A stretch of DNA of 6,895 bases from contig CANDHX010000072.1 in the NCBI GenBank assembly GCA_947384645.1, positions 1 through 6,895 on the forward strand, given 5' to 3'. Of this stretch, positions 1 through 5,314 are shown piece by piece; positions within the stretch are counted from its first letter, which is position 1, and each line of letters opens with the position of its first letter. The stretch is from an uncultured Mycoplasmatota bacterium. Its GTDB lineage: Bacteria > Bacillota_I > Bacilli_A > RF39 > UBA660. A program made the translations under genes and the position numbers. The notes beneath the pieces are model-generated. The model saw only the letters and a list, made by a program, of their open reading frames with translations. It had not been told where the DNA came from and searched no databases.

Positions 1-2
1 AT

Positions 3-119
3 AAAAAAGGAAAAATTGTAGACTTTTTGGAAGCTAATAAAAACGAACATGTCGATTATTATACTTCTAAAGAAGGCTTCAAAAATTGGTTTACAAAATA
101 CATTAAATTGAAAGACTGA
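3..119 (+). CDS. C-terminal end of an unidentified protein (5' truncated)
   Basis: An open frame enters from the left edge and ends at TGA 117-119, giving 38 residues that finish in KYIKLKD. The piece is rich in lysine and aromatic residues, with the stretch EGFKNWFTKYIKL near the end, and looks like the closing helix of a globular cytoplasmic domain. I see no motif that identifies the family, so no function is proposed. The frame agrees with the coding style of the neighbours and stops just before a good promoter for the next gene, which supports it being a genuine gene end. No clear terminator hairpin follows the stop. Confidence 0.6.
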   Translation, partial: KKGKIVDFLEANKNEHVDYYTSKEGFKNWFTKYIKLKD

Positions 120-127
120 CTTTGTTA

Positions 128-157
128 TTGAAAATGGTAATTATTTCATGCTAAAAT
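128..157 (+). promoter_or_regulatory. Sigma-A-type promoter of the thioredoxin-like gene
   Basis: A -35 box TTGAAA (128-133) is followed after 18 bases by TAAAAT (152-157). The -10 box is preceded by TGC, making it an extended -10. Transcription would start near 164, leaving a leader of about 19 bases that carries the GGAGG ribosome binding site (169-173). The promoter lies just after the stop of the upstream gene, so the thioredoxin-like gene is probably its own unit. Confidence 0.6.
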
Positions 158-182
158 TAAGGCGAACTGGAGGAAAAAAACT

Positions 183-896
183 ATGAAAAAAAGACAAAAT
201 ATTATAATAATGAGTGGAGTTTTAGCCATTTTTATAGTAGTCTTATTTGCAATCTATTCTCTTACTGGTAATGAAGATGCACTAAAATTCAAAAAAGATT
301 ATGAAAGTCTTAACAATACAATCAGAAGTTCGGACGGAGCCAAATATAACGATGTCGACATACCTAAGAAAAATCCTATAAAGTATATAAGTGCCACAGA
401 AGCAGTCGATATAATAAAAAACAAAAAAGGCATCATCTATTTTGGAGCAAATTGGTGTCCTTGGTGCCGAAATGCAGTAGAAGTATTATTCAAAGCAGCG
501 AAACAAAAGAAAGTAGATACTATATACTATTTGGACATGGATACAGCTAAAAATACTTGGGAAATCAAGGACGGAAAAGCAGTCAAAACAGAACAAGAAA
601 AAGAGGGGTACTATGAACTTCTCAATTTGTTGAGTCCAATTCTATCGGATTATGTTTTAAAAGATGAAAATGGGCTCAGTTACAACACAGGGGAAAAAAG
701 AATTTATATGCCTCTTGTAATAGCTGTAAATGGGGGAAAAATAACTGATTCGCACCGTGGCACAGTAACACTTAATGAAGGACAAACAAAATATGACAAA
801 CTAACTGCTAATCAACACGACGTGCTACTAAAAGAATACAATACTTTAATAGATACGCTCAACAAGACTTCTTGTGACGATAACGTCTGTTCTTAA
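183..896 (+). CDS. Membrane-anchored thioredoxin-fold protein with CPWC active site
   Basis: This 237-residue protein is probably a thiol-disulfide oxidoreductase acting at the outer face of the membrane. A short basic N-terminus (MKKRQ) and a hydrophobic segment at about residues 6-27 form an uncleaved anchor; there is no lipobox cysteine. The thioredoxin fold starts near residue 65. The strand GIIYFGAN leads into the WCPWC active site (C92, C95), and the cis-proline is P177 in the context YMPLVIAV. Between them is a longer insert (about 111-170) than in classical thioredoxin. It resembles the thioredoxin-like accessory proteins seen beside bacteriocin and secretion genes in Gram-positive bacteria, but no such neighbour is visible here. 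An extra pair, C231 and C236, sits at the very C-terminus (CDDNVC). The ATG start has GGAGG nine bases upstream. Fold assignment is secure; substrate and redox direction are unknown. Confidence 0.88.
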   Translation: MKKRQNIIIMSGVLAIFIVVLFAIYSLTGNEDALKFKKDYESLNNTIRSSDGAKYNDVDIPKKNPIKYISATEAVDIIKNKKGIIYFGANWCPWCRNAVEVLFKAAKQKKVDTIYYLDMDTAKNTWEIKDGKAVKTEQEKEGYYELLNLLSPILSDYVLKDENGLSYNTGEKRIYMPLVIAVNGGKITDSHRGTVTLNEGQTKYDKLTANQHDVLLKEYNTLIDTLNKTSCDDNVCS

Positions 897-951
897 ACTA
901 TCTAAGAAAAGTAATTTTAGTTTGTAATTTAATCCTTTTTTAAAACAAAAT

Positions 952-991
952 AAAAGTAAACTAATATTTTTTCATTAAGTTTACTTTTTTT
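952..991. terminator. Bidirectional intrinsic terminator between convergent genes
   Basis: Perfect 11-bp arms AAAAGTAAACT (952-962) and AGTTTACTTTT (978-988) enclose a 15-base loop. On the plus strand the stem runs into a T tract (985-991), ending the thioredoxin-like gene. Read on the minus strand, the 3' arm continues into a T-rich stretch (ATTTTGTTTT), so the same hairpin can also end the convergent Nudix gene, whose stop is at 1009-1011. Confidence 0.75.
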
Positions 992-1008
992 AATATTTCC
1001 TTTAACGT

Positions 1009-2208
1009 TTATTTAGTCTCTTTCTTAGAAAAATCTCTTTCTTTTTGTAAAAGATACTCTTTAACATAAAGTATGTCTTCATTATCGAGAAACTCCTCAA
1101 TTTTTGATAAGGATACATAAGTAAGATTATCATTAGGTTCAAGAGTCCTTTTAGGAACAAACAGCATTGCATTAGTGAATGAATTATTCATAGGATTGTA
1201 TGTTTTCTTACCAGAAACACACATAAACAATTGAATATCATTCACTGAGATGCTATATTCTTCTTCCAATAAATTTTCAAAAGAATCTCCAACGCTTTGA
1301 GTTTTTTTGGGTAGAGAATAATTTCCATCCTTTGTATCGAGTAAAATTTCATCATCTTTTATTGCCATGAGAATACTTTTATCGACAAGATGTGGAAAAA
1401 TATCTTTAATTCTAACATCTAATGAATTAAATAAGAATTTTTCATAACCCATTATTTTTGCAAGATAAATACTTTGTTCTGTAGTTAATGAAGAAAGATA
1501 GCCAGCAAAAGACTCATCATCTTTTTTTTCACGTAGATTTACAGGTTCTATTTTAGGTTGAGTCAAAATGATATCTTTTCCGTTTAATAAAGAATCCAAT
1601 ATAGGAATAAAGTCACCGTCATGTAGTTGTTCTTTAGATAGCCCATATAGAAAAGACAAGGGTTTAAATTCAACATTCTTCGATTCGGAATCTATACATA
1701 TTGAACCATTTGTATCCTTAAGACTAGTTACATAAAGGGCAGTATTATTAAATACAACATCACCATTAGGATAAGCATTCTTTCTCGATAAACCAGAAAT
1801 TTCGCAGACTTCCTTTACTTTGGAAACTTCTGCCTCTAATCCAGTTTCTTCTAAACATTCTCTTATACCAACTAATTTTAATTCCTCTCCTAAATCTTGG
1901 CAACCCCCACTAAAACTAAATTTACCATTATCCATTCTTTGTTGAACTAAAACATTACCATTTTCATCATAGACTACTAAAGCGGCTCCGTCTTGCAAAA
2001 GAGGAAACGAATGTCTAATCTTAGGTATAAGACAAATTCTTAAAAATACAGGATATCCAATAATTAAACTCAATTCAATAATCTCTTCTTTAGATAATTG
2101 CAACAGTATATTTACTAAAATTTCATGTATCTCTTCTTCTTTTTCTGGTGTACTCCCATATTTGGCAAAATAAATCCAATTAGTAAAATTTTTAGAAGAA
2201 TTCAACAT
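1009..2208 (-). CDS. Tandem Nudix-domain protein with degenerate second half
   Basis: This 399-residue protein has two related halves. Residues about 74-163 form a Nudix hydrolase domain with a complete Nudix box at 102-124: G102, E108, R116, E117, E120, E121 and G123 match GX5EX7REUXEEXGU. Such enzymes hydrolyse nucleoside diphosphates linked to another group; the substrate cannot be read from sequence. Before the domain is a helical extension (about 37-73) with IGYPVFL and FPLL motifs. Both recur in the second half: residues 240-354 carry MGYEKFLF, FPHL, a similar strand pattern and a YNP...TNAMLFV segment matching YPN...NNTALYV of the first half. The second copy has lost the box arginine and several residues around it, keeping only an LEEE remnant (314-317), so it is probably inactive or only binds ligand. 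The ATG start lies in an inverted repeat and has only a weak AGAAG ribosome binding site. A TTG codon immediately after it is an alternative start. Confidence 0.85.
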   Translation of the reverse strand: MLNSSKNFTNWIYFAKYGSTPEKEEEIHEILVNILLQLSKEEIIELSLIIGYPVFLRICLIPKIRHSFPLLQDGAALVVYDENGNVLVQQRMDNGKFSFSGGCQDLGEELKLVGIRECLEETGLEAEVSKVKEVCEISGLSRKNAYPNGDVVFNNTALYVTSLKDTNGSICIDSESKNVEFKPLSFLYGLSKEQLHDGDFIPILDSLLNGKDIILTQPKIEPVNLREKKDDESFAGYLSSLTTEQSIYLAKIMGYEKFLFNSLDVRIKDIFPHLVDKSILMAIKDDEILLDTKDGNYSLPKKTQSVGDSFENLLEEEYSISVNDIQLFMCVSGKKTYNPMNNSFTNAMLFVPKRTLEPNDNLTYVSLSKIEEFLDNEDILYVKEYLLQKERDFSKKETK

Positions 2209-2217
2209 TCTTCTAAA
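2191..2217 (-). promoter_or_regulatory. Inverted repeat over the Nudix gene start codon
   Basis: Perfect 11-bp arms TTTAGAAGAAT (2191-2201) and ATTCTTCTAAA (2207-2217) flank a 5-base loop (2202-2206). The Nudix ATG is the complement of 2206-2208, so in the mRNA the start codon sits at the stem-loop junction and the AGAAG ribosome binding site is inside the stem. Only two of the eleven pairs are G-C, so the hairpin would be weak. It could regulate translation or, as DNA, be an operator for a dimeric protein. Confidence 0.5.
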
Positions 2218-2235
2218 TATATAGAATATATATAT

Positions 2236-2265
2236 AGTATACTTATTTTAAAAAAAATCAAGCAA
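2236..2265 (-). promoter_or_regulatory. Promoter of the Nudix gene
   Basis: Read on the minus strand, TTGCTT (complement of 2260-2265) is followed after 18 bases by TATACT (complement of 2236-2241), which differs from TATAAT at one position. The predicted transcription start near 2229 gives a leader of about 21 bases. An alternative -35, TTGATT (complement of 2256-2261), would leave a spacer of only 14 bases. Confidence 0.5.
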
Positions 2266-2269
2266 AAAA

Positions 2270-2298
2270 TTGACTTTTACATAATCTTATGATAATAT
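2270..2298 (+). promoter_or_regulatory. Promoter of the small surface-protein gene
   Basis: TTGACT (2270-2275) is followed after 17 bases by TAATAT (2293-2298), inside a longer TATGATAATAT run. Transcription would start near 2305, about 20 bases before the ATG at 2325. The -10 box overlaps the ATG at 2289, which rules that codon out as the start for transcripts from this promoter. The -35 box is only four bases from that of the divergent Nudix promoter. Confidence 0.6.
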
Positions 2299-2310
2299 AC
2301 ACACCAATCA

Positions 2311-2316
2311 AAGGGG
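2311..2316 (+). promoter_or_regulatory. Ribosome binding site fixing the 2325 start
   Basis: AAGGGG lies eight bases before the ATG at 2325. It supports 2325 rather than the in-frame ATG at 2289, which has no such site and lies inside the promoter. Confidence 0.7.
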
Positions 2317-2324
2317 TTTTGGTT

Positions 2325-2852
2325 ATGAAAAATATTACTAATTCTAGCATAAATAGGCTGATTAGGAAGAGTATACTCGAGATTTTATTAGTTGTTATAA
2401 TCTTAATCATAAGTTATACTGTATTTACAAATGCCAATCTATCTACTGCTTCCCTAATAGCTAAAAATTATGACGAGAGTCAATATAATGTCTATGTTAT
2501 GTACGGTAAGACGGCTTCTAATAATGATGCTATAGCATTAAATGAAAACATAATTGACCAAGGAGAATTGTCGATTAAAAATCCCAACAAGACTTCCATA
2601 TATGCAGATATCGTTTTGATGGTTAAAGACGAAAAAAATATAAATTGGGAAGATATTAAAATGACGATTGATGGAAAAATCGTAGACTTAGATAAAAAAA
2701 TGCTCACAAATGGCTATTATGAAATCGATATAAAGACGATTGATATGCAAGCCTATGAAACCTATAAAAACACCATAACACTATTCGGTAATCCGCTTGA
2801 AAATCCCAAAATTGACTATACTTTTAAAATAATAGAAAGTTTCTATCGATAA
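2325..2852 (+). CDS. Small membrane-anchored surface protein, TasA/camelysin-like layout
   Basis: This is a 175-residue protein from the ATG at 2325; an in-frame ATG at 2289 would add 12 residues but lies within the promoter. A basic N-terminus (INRLIRKS) precedes a hydrophobic segment at about 17-34, followed by SYTVFTNANLS. That Y-T-V-F context resembles the signal region of SipW-dependent proteins such as TasA and camelysin. The exterior part is beta-rich: a strand block at about 79-100 (ELSIKNPN, then ADIVLMV), one at 111-121 and a closing strand, DYTFKII (164-170). There are no cysteines and no catalytic motif. A similar but longer layout opens the protein at 5367. I infer a surface or matrix subunit. 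Family assignment rests on pattern, not a clear signature, and no SipW-type peptidase gene is in the window. The hydrophobic segment could also remain an uncleaved anchor. Confidence 0.7.
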   Translation: MKNITNSSINRLIRKSILEILLVVIILIISYTVFTNANLSTASLIAKNYDESQYNVYVMYGKTASNNDAIALNENIIDQGELSIKNPNKTSIYADIVLMVKDEKNINWEDIKMTIDGKIVDLDKKMLTNGYYEIDIKTIDMQAYETYKNTITLFGNPLENPKIDYTFKIIESFYR

Positions 2853-2863
2853 GAAACTTTTTT
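2836..2863 (+). terminator. Intrinsic terminator overlapping the gene end
   Basis: Perfect 9-bp arms AAAGTTTCT (2836-2844) and AGAAACTTT (2852-2860) enclose a 7-base loop and end in six Ts (2858-2863). The stop codon TAA (2850-2852) of the small surface protein lies in the loop and the first base of the 3' arm. Confidence 0.75.
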
Positions 2864-2897
2864 GAATGAAAAAAAATAAATTAACCAAAATAATAAC

Positions 2898-2903
2898 AGG
2901 GTG
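2898..2903 (+). promoter_or_regulatory. Ribosome binding site fixing the 2910 start
   Basis: AGGGTG lies six bases before the ATG at 2910. The in-frame GTG at 2901 is part of this site and has no ribosome binding site of its own, so 2910 is the better start. I see no convincing promoter between the terminator ending at 2863 and this site. Confidence 0.6.
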
Positions 2904-2909
2904 AATAAA

Positions 2910-3347
2910 ATGACAGGTGATAAAGAATTATTGAAGTTTTTAAGTGAAAACATTACTATGGGATTAGAAGCTTTAGAAACGCTTTCAAAATGTTTGGAAA
3001 AAACCGATAATAAAATTAAAAGCTGCGTAGATAAAAGCTTAAAAGAGTATATAGCTTTCGAGAAAAAATGTAAAATTATGTTGGCAAGCGAAGAAGTCAA
3101 ACCAAAAAAGGGCAGTCTTTTTGCCATTTTAATGACGAAAATGGGTTCTAAAAGTGAATTTATGAGAGATAATAGTGATGCTAAAATAGCAGATACTCTC
3201 ATCCAAGGATACAATATGGGTATTATAGATATAACAAAAAAATTAAAAAAATATAAAGGAGACGTTTCAAAGGAAGTTGAAGACTTAGCAAACGAATATA
3301 GAAACATGATGGAACGAAACAGCAAAAAAGTAAAAGGATTTCTATAA
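2910..3347 (+). CDS. Small all-helical protein, possibly DUF2383/ferritin-like bundle
   Basis: This 145-residue protein is charged, rich in lysine and glutamate, and has no signal peptide or membrane segment, so it is probably cytoplasmic. The pattern suggests four amphipathic helices at about 5-31, 36-60, 88-114 and 117-141, with a linker (61-87) containing KPKKGSLFAILMTKMGSK. The order of two helices, a charged loop before a hydrophobic turn, then two more helices recalls the ferritin-like DUF2383 family, but this is weak. The protein has no histidine, so an E-x-x-H di-iron site is impossible. Three cysteines (C28, C39, C54) lie in the first two helices. The gene sits between two terminators and so looks monocistronic, although I could not find its promoter. 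Function is unknown; the reading frame itself is well supported by its ribosome binding site and composition. Confidence 0.7.
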   Translation: MTGDKELLKFLSENITMGLEALETLSKCLEKTDNKIKSCVDKSLKEYIAFEKKCKIMLASEEVKPKKGSLFAILMTKMGSKSEFMRDNSDAKIADTLIQGYNMGIIDITKKLKKYKGDVSKEVEDLANEYRNMMERNSKKVKGFL

Positions 3348-3367
3348 AACAGGAATCCTTTAAATTT
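3333..3367 (+). terminator. Intrinsic terminator overlapping the helical-protein gene end
   Basis: Arms AAAGGATTTCT (3333-3343) and AGGAATCCTTT (3351-3361) pair over 11 positions with one T-G wobble, around a 7-base loop. The stop codon TAA (3345-3347) is in the loop. The following TTTAAATTT is a weak T tract, so some readthrough into pduL is likely. Confidence 0.6.
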
Positions 3368-3387
3368 CCTTTCATATTTGTTATAAT
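3359..3387 (+). promoter_or_regulatory. Extended -10 promoter of pduL-dusB
   Basis: A perfect TATAAT (3382-3387) is preceded by TGT, making an extended -10. The -35 position, 17 bases upstream, is a poor TTTAAA (3359-3364) that overlaps the tail of the preceding terminator. Transcription would start near 3394, leaving a 17-base leader with the AAAGGGA ribosome binding site (3397-3403). Confidence 0.65.
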
Positions 3388-3407
3388 TCACTTGTGAAAG
3401 GGAATTT
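3362..3407. repeat. 13-bp inverted repeat centred on the pduL -10 box
   Basis: AAATTTCCTTTCA (3362-3374) and TGAAAGGGAATTT (3395-3407) are complementary at 12 of 13 positions, the odd one being a T-G pair. They are separated by 20 bases whose centre coincides with the centre of TATAAT (3382-3387). The right arm contains the pduL ribosome binding site. A shorter dyad, TTCAC-TT-GTGAA (3387-3398), covers the expected transcription start. Confidence 0.6.
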
Positions 3408-3410
3408 TAT

Positions 3411-3959
3411 ATGAAAATAACTGTTGGAATAAGTAATAGACATGTCCATTTAAATGAGGATACCTATCGGTATTTGTTTGGAAAAGAAGAATTAGAGGTT
3501 CGCAATCCTTTAAACCAAGTTGGAGAATTCGCATCAACCGATACTGTGAATCTAGAATGCGATGGAAAAATCCTCGAACACGTAAGAATTGTAGGACCTT
3601 TTAGAAAGCAAAATCAAATAGAATTACTAGAAAGCGATTTAAAATACCTTGAACTCGATGCTCCTACTAGGAGAAGTGGAATGTTAGAAGATACTCCCGA
3701 AATCGTCATAACGCACGATGATAAAAGAGTTTTGACAGACGGCGTTATAAGAGCAGAAAAACATATCCATGTTCCTACCAGTAGACAAGAAGAATTGAAC
3801 CTTTTTGAAAGAGATATAGTTAAAGTAATCGCTCCAAATAAAGAATTTGAAGCCCAAGTAAAAGTTAGTGACAATGGCTACTTTGAACTGCACATAGATA
3901 AAGATGAAGGAAAAGAATATGGACTCAAAAGTGGCGATGAGGTTGAGATCGTAAAATGA
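3411..3959 (+). CDS. pduL: PduL-type phosphate acyltransferase (phosphotransacylase)
   Basis: This 182-residue enzyme should interconvert an acyl-CoA plus phosphate with an acyl phosphate plus CoA, feeding acetate or propionate kinase and ATP formation in the cytoplasm. The PduL hallmarks are present: GISNRHVHL at 6-14 with metal-ligand histidines H11 and H13, VGPFRKQNQIEL at 61-72, TRRSG at 86-90, and KHIHVP at 117-122 with H118 and H120. PduL is unrelated to the classical Pta fold. The protein begins directly with the catalytic core. It lacks the N-terminal encapsulation peptide of microcompartment PduL, and no shell genes are nearby, so it is probably the free housekeeping form. The ATG has AAAGGGA seven bases upstream. 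Its TGA overlaps the ATG of dusB, so translation of the two is probably coupled. Whether acetyl-CoA or propionyl-CoA is preferred cannot be read from sequence. Confidence 0.92.
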   Translation: MKITVGISNRHVHLNEDTYRYLFGKEELEVRNPLNQVGEFASTDTVNLECDGKILEHVRIVGPFRKQNQIELLESDLKYLELDAPTRRSGMLEDTPEIVITHDDKRVLTDGVIRAEKHIHVPTSRQEELNLFERDIVKVIAPNKEFEAQVKVSDNGYFELHIDKDEGKEYGLKSGDEVEIVK

Positions 3960-4933
3960 AGTGGTATATAGGAAACGTAGAAATTCCGAATAGAATAGTC
4001 TTAGCTCCAATGGCGGGAATATCGAATTCTGCTTATAGACGTATTGTAAAAGAAATGGGAGTAGGACTAATATATGCCGAAATGGTAAGCGACAAAGCGA
4101 TTTGTTATAACAACGAAAAAACTTACGATTTGCTAAAAATGCGAGAAGAAGAAAGGCCAATCGTTCAGCAAATTTTTGGTTCTGATAAAGAGTCTTTCGT
4201 AATAGCGGCAAAAAAAATCGAAGAGTCGATGCATCCAGATATAATAGATATCAATATGGGATGTCCTGTACCAAAGGTTGCAATTCGTGCTCAAGCAGGA
4301 AGTGCCTTATTAAAAGACCCGGACAAAATATACGATATAGTTAAAAGTGTAAAAGAAGCTGTTTCAATTCCAGTTACTGTAAAGATTAGAAGCGGATGGG
4401 ATGATAAACATATAAATGCCTGCGAAGTAGCAAAAAAGTGTGAAGAAGCGGGAGCAAATGCTATTGCAATCCACGCTAGAACGAGAAGTCAAGGATACAG
4501 CGGAATATCTGACTGGAGCATTATCAAGAAAGTTAAAGAATCGGTATCTATTCCAGTAATCGGAAATGGAGATGTAAAAACACCTGAAGACTTTAAAAAA
4601 ATGCTCGAAGAAACCGGCTGTGATGCAGTAATGATTGGACGAGCATCGCTAGGAAACCCTTGGATATTTAAACAAATCCGAGAATATATGAATACCGGCA
4701 TAGTCGAAACACAACCAACATTCGAAGATAAACTAAACATGATTAAAAAACATTACAGACTTTTACTCGAAGACAAAAATGAAAAATTGGCTCTTTTAGA
4801 AATTCGCTCTTTTGTTATTTGGTATCTAAAAGGAATGCCCCAAAGTGCTGAAATTAAAAACTCGATATGTTCTGCAAAGAGCAGTAAAGAAATATTTGAA
4901 ATATTAGAAAAATATTACAATACTTGCTTTTAA
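3956..4933 (+). CDS. dusB: tRNA-dihydrouridine synthase, DusB-like
   Basis: This 325-residue FMN enzyme reduces specific uridines of tRNA to dihydrouridine using NADPH. The TIM barrel covers about residues 1-240, with a helical tRNA-binding domain at about 255-325. Visible signatures are PNRIVLAPMAG (11-21), QQIFGSD (71-77), DINMGCPVPKV (98-108) with catalytic C103, VKIRSGWD (142-149), IHARTRSQGYSG (172-183), IGNGDV (202-207) and MIGRASLGNPWIF (227-239). Length and motif order are typical of the bacterial DusB/Dus1 type; the exact target uridine is not readable. The ATG shares four bases (ATGA) with the pduL stop. There is only a weak purine stretch upstream, so initiation probably depends on coupling. 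The motif KVAIRAQAGSALL follows the catalytic loop, as in many Bacillota Dus proteins. All key residues are present, so the enzyme should be active. Confidence 0.94.
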   Translation: MKWYIGNVEIPNRIVLAPMAGISNSAYRRIVKEMGVGLIYAEMVSDKAICYNNEKTYDLLKMREEERPIVQQIFGSDKESFVIAAKKIEESMHPDIIDINMGCPVPKVAIRAQAGSALLKDPDKIYDIVKSVKEAVSIPVTVKIRSGWDDKHINACEVAKKCEEAGANAIAIHARTRSQGYSGISDWSIIKKVKESVSIPVIGNGDVKTPEDFKKMLEETGCDAVMIGRASLGNPWIFKQIREYMNTGIVETQPTFEDKLNMIKKHYRLLLEDKNEKLALLEIRSFVIWYLKGMPQSAEIKNSICSAKSSKEIFEILEKYYNTCF

Positions 4934-4959
4934 TCAACTATTTTTTTAAGCCCCTTAAA

Positions 4960-4968
4960 TGTTAGAAT
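4960..4968 (+). promoter_or_regulatory. Possible extended -10 promoter of the HTH gene
   Basis: TGT followed by TAGAAT (4963-4968) forms an extended -10 one base away from TATAAT. No good -35 box is present. A start near 4975 would give a 16-base leader, like other genes here. The alternative is cotranscription with dusB, since no terminator separates them. Confidence 0.4.
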
Positions 4969-4977
4969 TTTAACCGT

Positions 4978-4982
4978 GGAGG
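4978..4982 (+). promoter_or_regulatory. Ribosome binding site fixing the 4991 start
   Basis: GGAGG lies eight bases before the ATG at 4991. The in-frame GTG at 4976 overlaps this site and cannot use it, so 4991 is the start. Confidence 0.8.
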
Positions 4983-4990
4983 CTTACTTA

Positions 4991-5257
4991 ATGGCTAGAA
5001 AATCGAATTTAGAAAAAATATATAAAGTTAAATGTGAAAATGGATACTACACATTTAAACTCAATTCTTTACTAGACGAAAAAGGAAAATCAAAAAACTC
5101 AGTCATTACAAAAAAAGAAATAGACTTTAATAGTATTCAAAAACTTATTACAGGAAATCTGACTAGAATAGATTTAACTATTATTGCAAAATTGTGTAAT
5201 GAGCTAGGTTGCAAGATAGAAGGTATAGTTGAATACTCGAATAACAAACCACTATGA
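4991..5257 (+). CDS. Small Cro/C1-type HTH transcriptional regulator
   Basis: This 88-residue protein is nearly all one DNA-binding domain of the Cro/C1 (XRE) class, closest to the YozG-like small regulators (HTH_26 type). The five-helix pattern is visible: a first helix at about 22-30 (FKLNSLLDE); a second containing SKNSVITKKEI; a recognition helix at about 46-54 (FNSIQKLITG); then TRIDLTIIAKLCNELGCKIEGIVEY (58-82), which is the typical end of this family. It has no ligand-binding domain, so it probably acts as a dimer on a short operator. It lies between dusB and the large surface-protein gene on the same strand. Control of that gene or of itself is plausible but unproven. The ATG start is set by GGAGG at 4978-4982. 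Such proteins also occur as phage or toxin-antitoxin repressors, but no partner gene is visible here. Confidence 0.85.
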   Translation: MARKSNLEKIYKVKCENGYYTFKLNSLLDEKGKSKNSVITKKEIDFNSIQKLITGNLTRIDLTIIAKLCNELGCKIEGIVEYSNNKPL

Positions 5258-5272
5258 GGTGGTTTTCATTTT
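5246..5272 (+). terminator. Intrinsic terminator overlapping the HTH gene end
   Basis: Arms AAACCAC (5246-5252) and GTGGTTT (5259-5265), extended by a T-G pair, close a 4-base loop ATGA (5254-5257) that contains the TGA stop. The T-rich tail TTTTCATTTT (5263-5272) is interrupted by CA. It separates the HTH gene from the surface-protein gene. Confidence 0.65.
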
Positions 5273-5314
5273 AATAAAAAACGTGTCATTTATTGTAAAA
5301 AATATCAGGATATA

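Noticed and set aside
2289..2324. Upstream in-frame ATG as the start of the small surface protein
   Set aside because: The ATG overlaps the -10 region of the gene's own promoter and lacks a ribosome binding site; the ATG at 2325 has AAGGGG at good spacing.
2843..3391. A 182-residue minus-strand open frame opposite the helical-protein gene
   Set aside because: It starts with GTG without a ribosome binding site, is dominated by F, L and S as expected for the antisense of a lysine-rich gene, and the plus-strand frame has a proper ribosome binding site.
3392..3397. TTGTGA resembling a half-site of the redox regulator Rex upstream of pduL
   Set aside because: The matching TCACAA half-site is not present at the expected spacing, so a Rex operator is not supported.
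3684..4211. A 175-residue minus-strand open frame opposite pduL and dusB
   Set aside because: Both plus-strand genes are clear family members with intact motifs; the antisense frame has no recognisable motif and an F/L/S-rich shadow composition.
2492..4740. Shorter minus-strand frames at 2492-2707, 3614-3874 and 4489-4740
   Set aside because: All lie wholly inside convincing plus-strand genes and have no recognisable domain.
4945..4959. TTTAAG-CCC-CTTAAA as a terminator after dusB
   Set aside because: The stem is only six weak pairs and the T run lies before rather than after it, so it does not look like a functional terminator on either strand.
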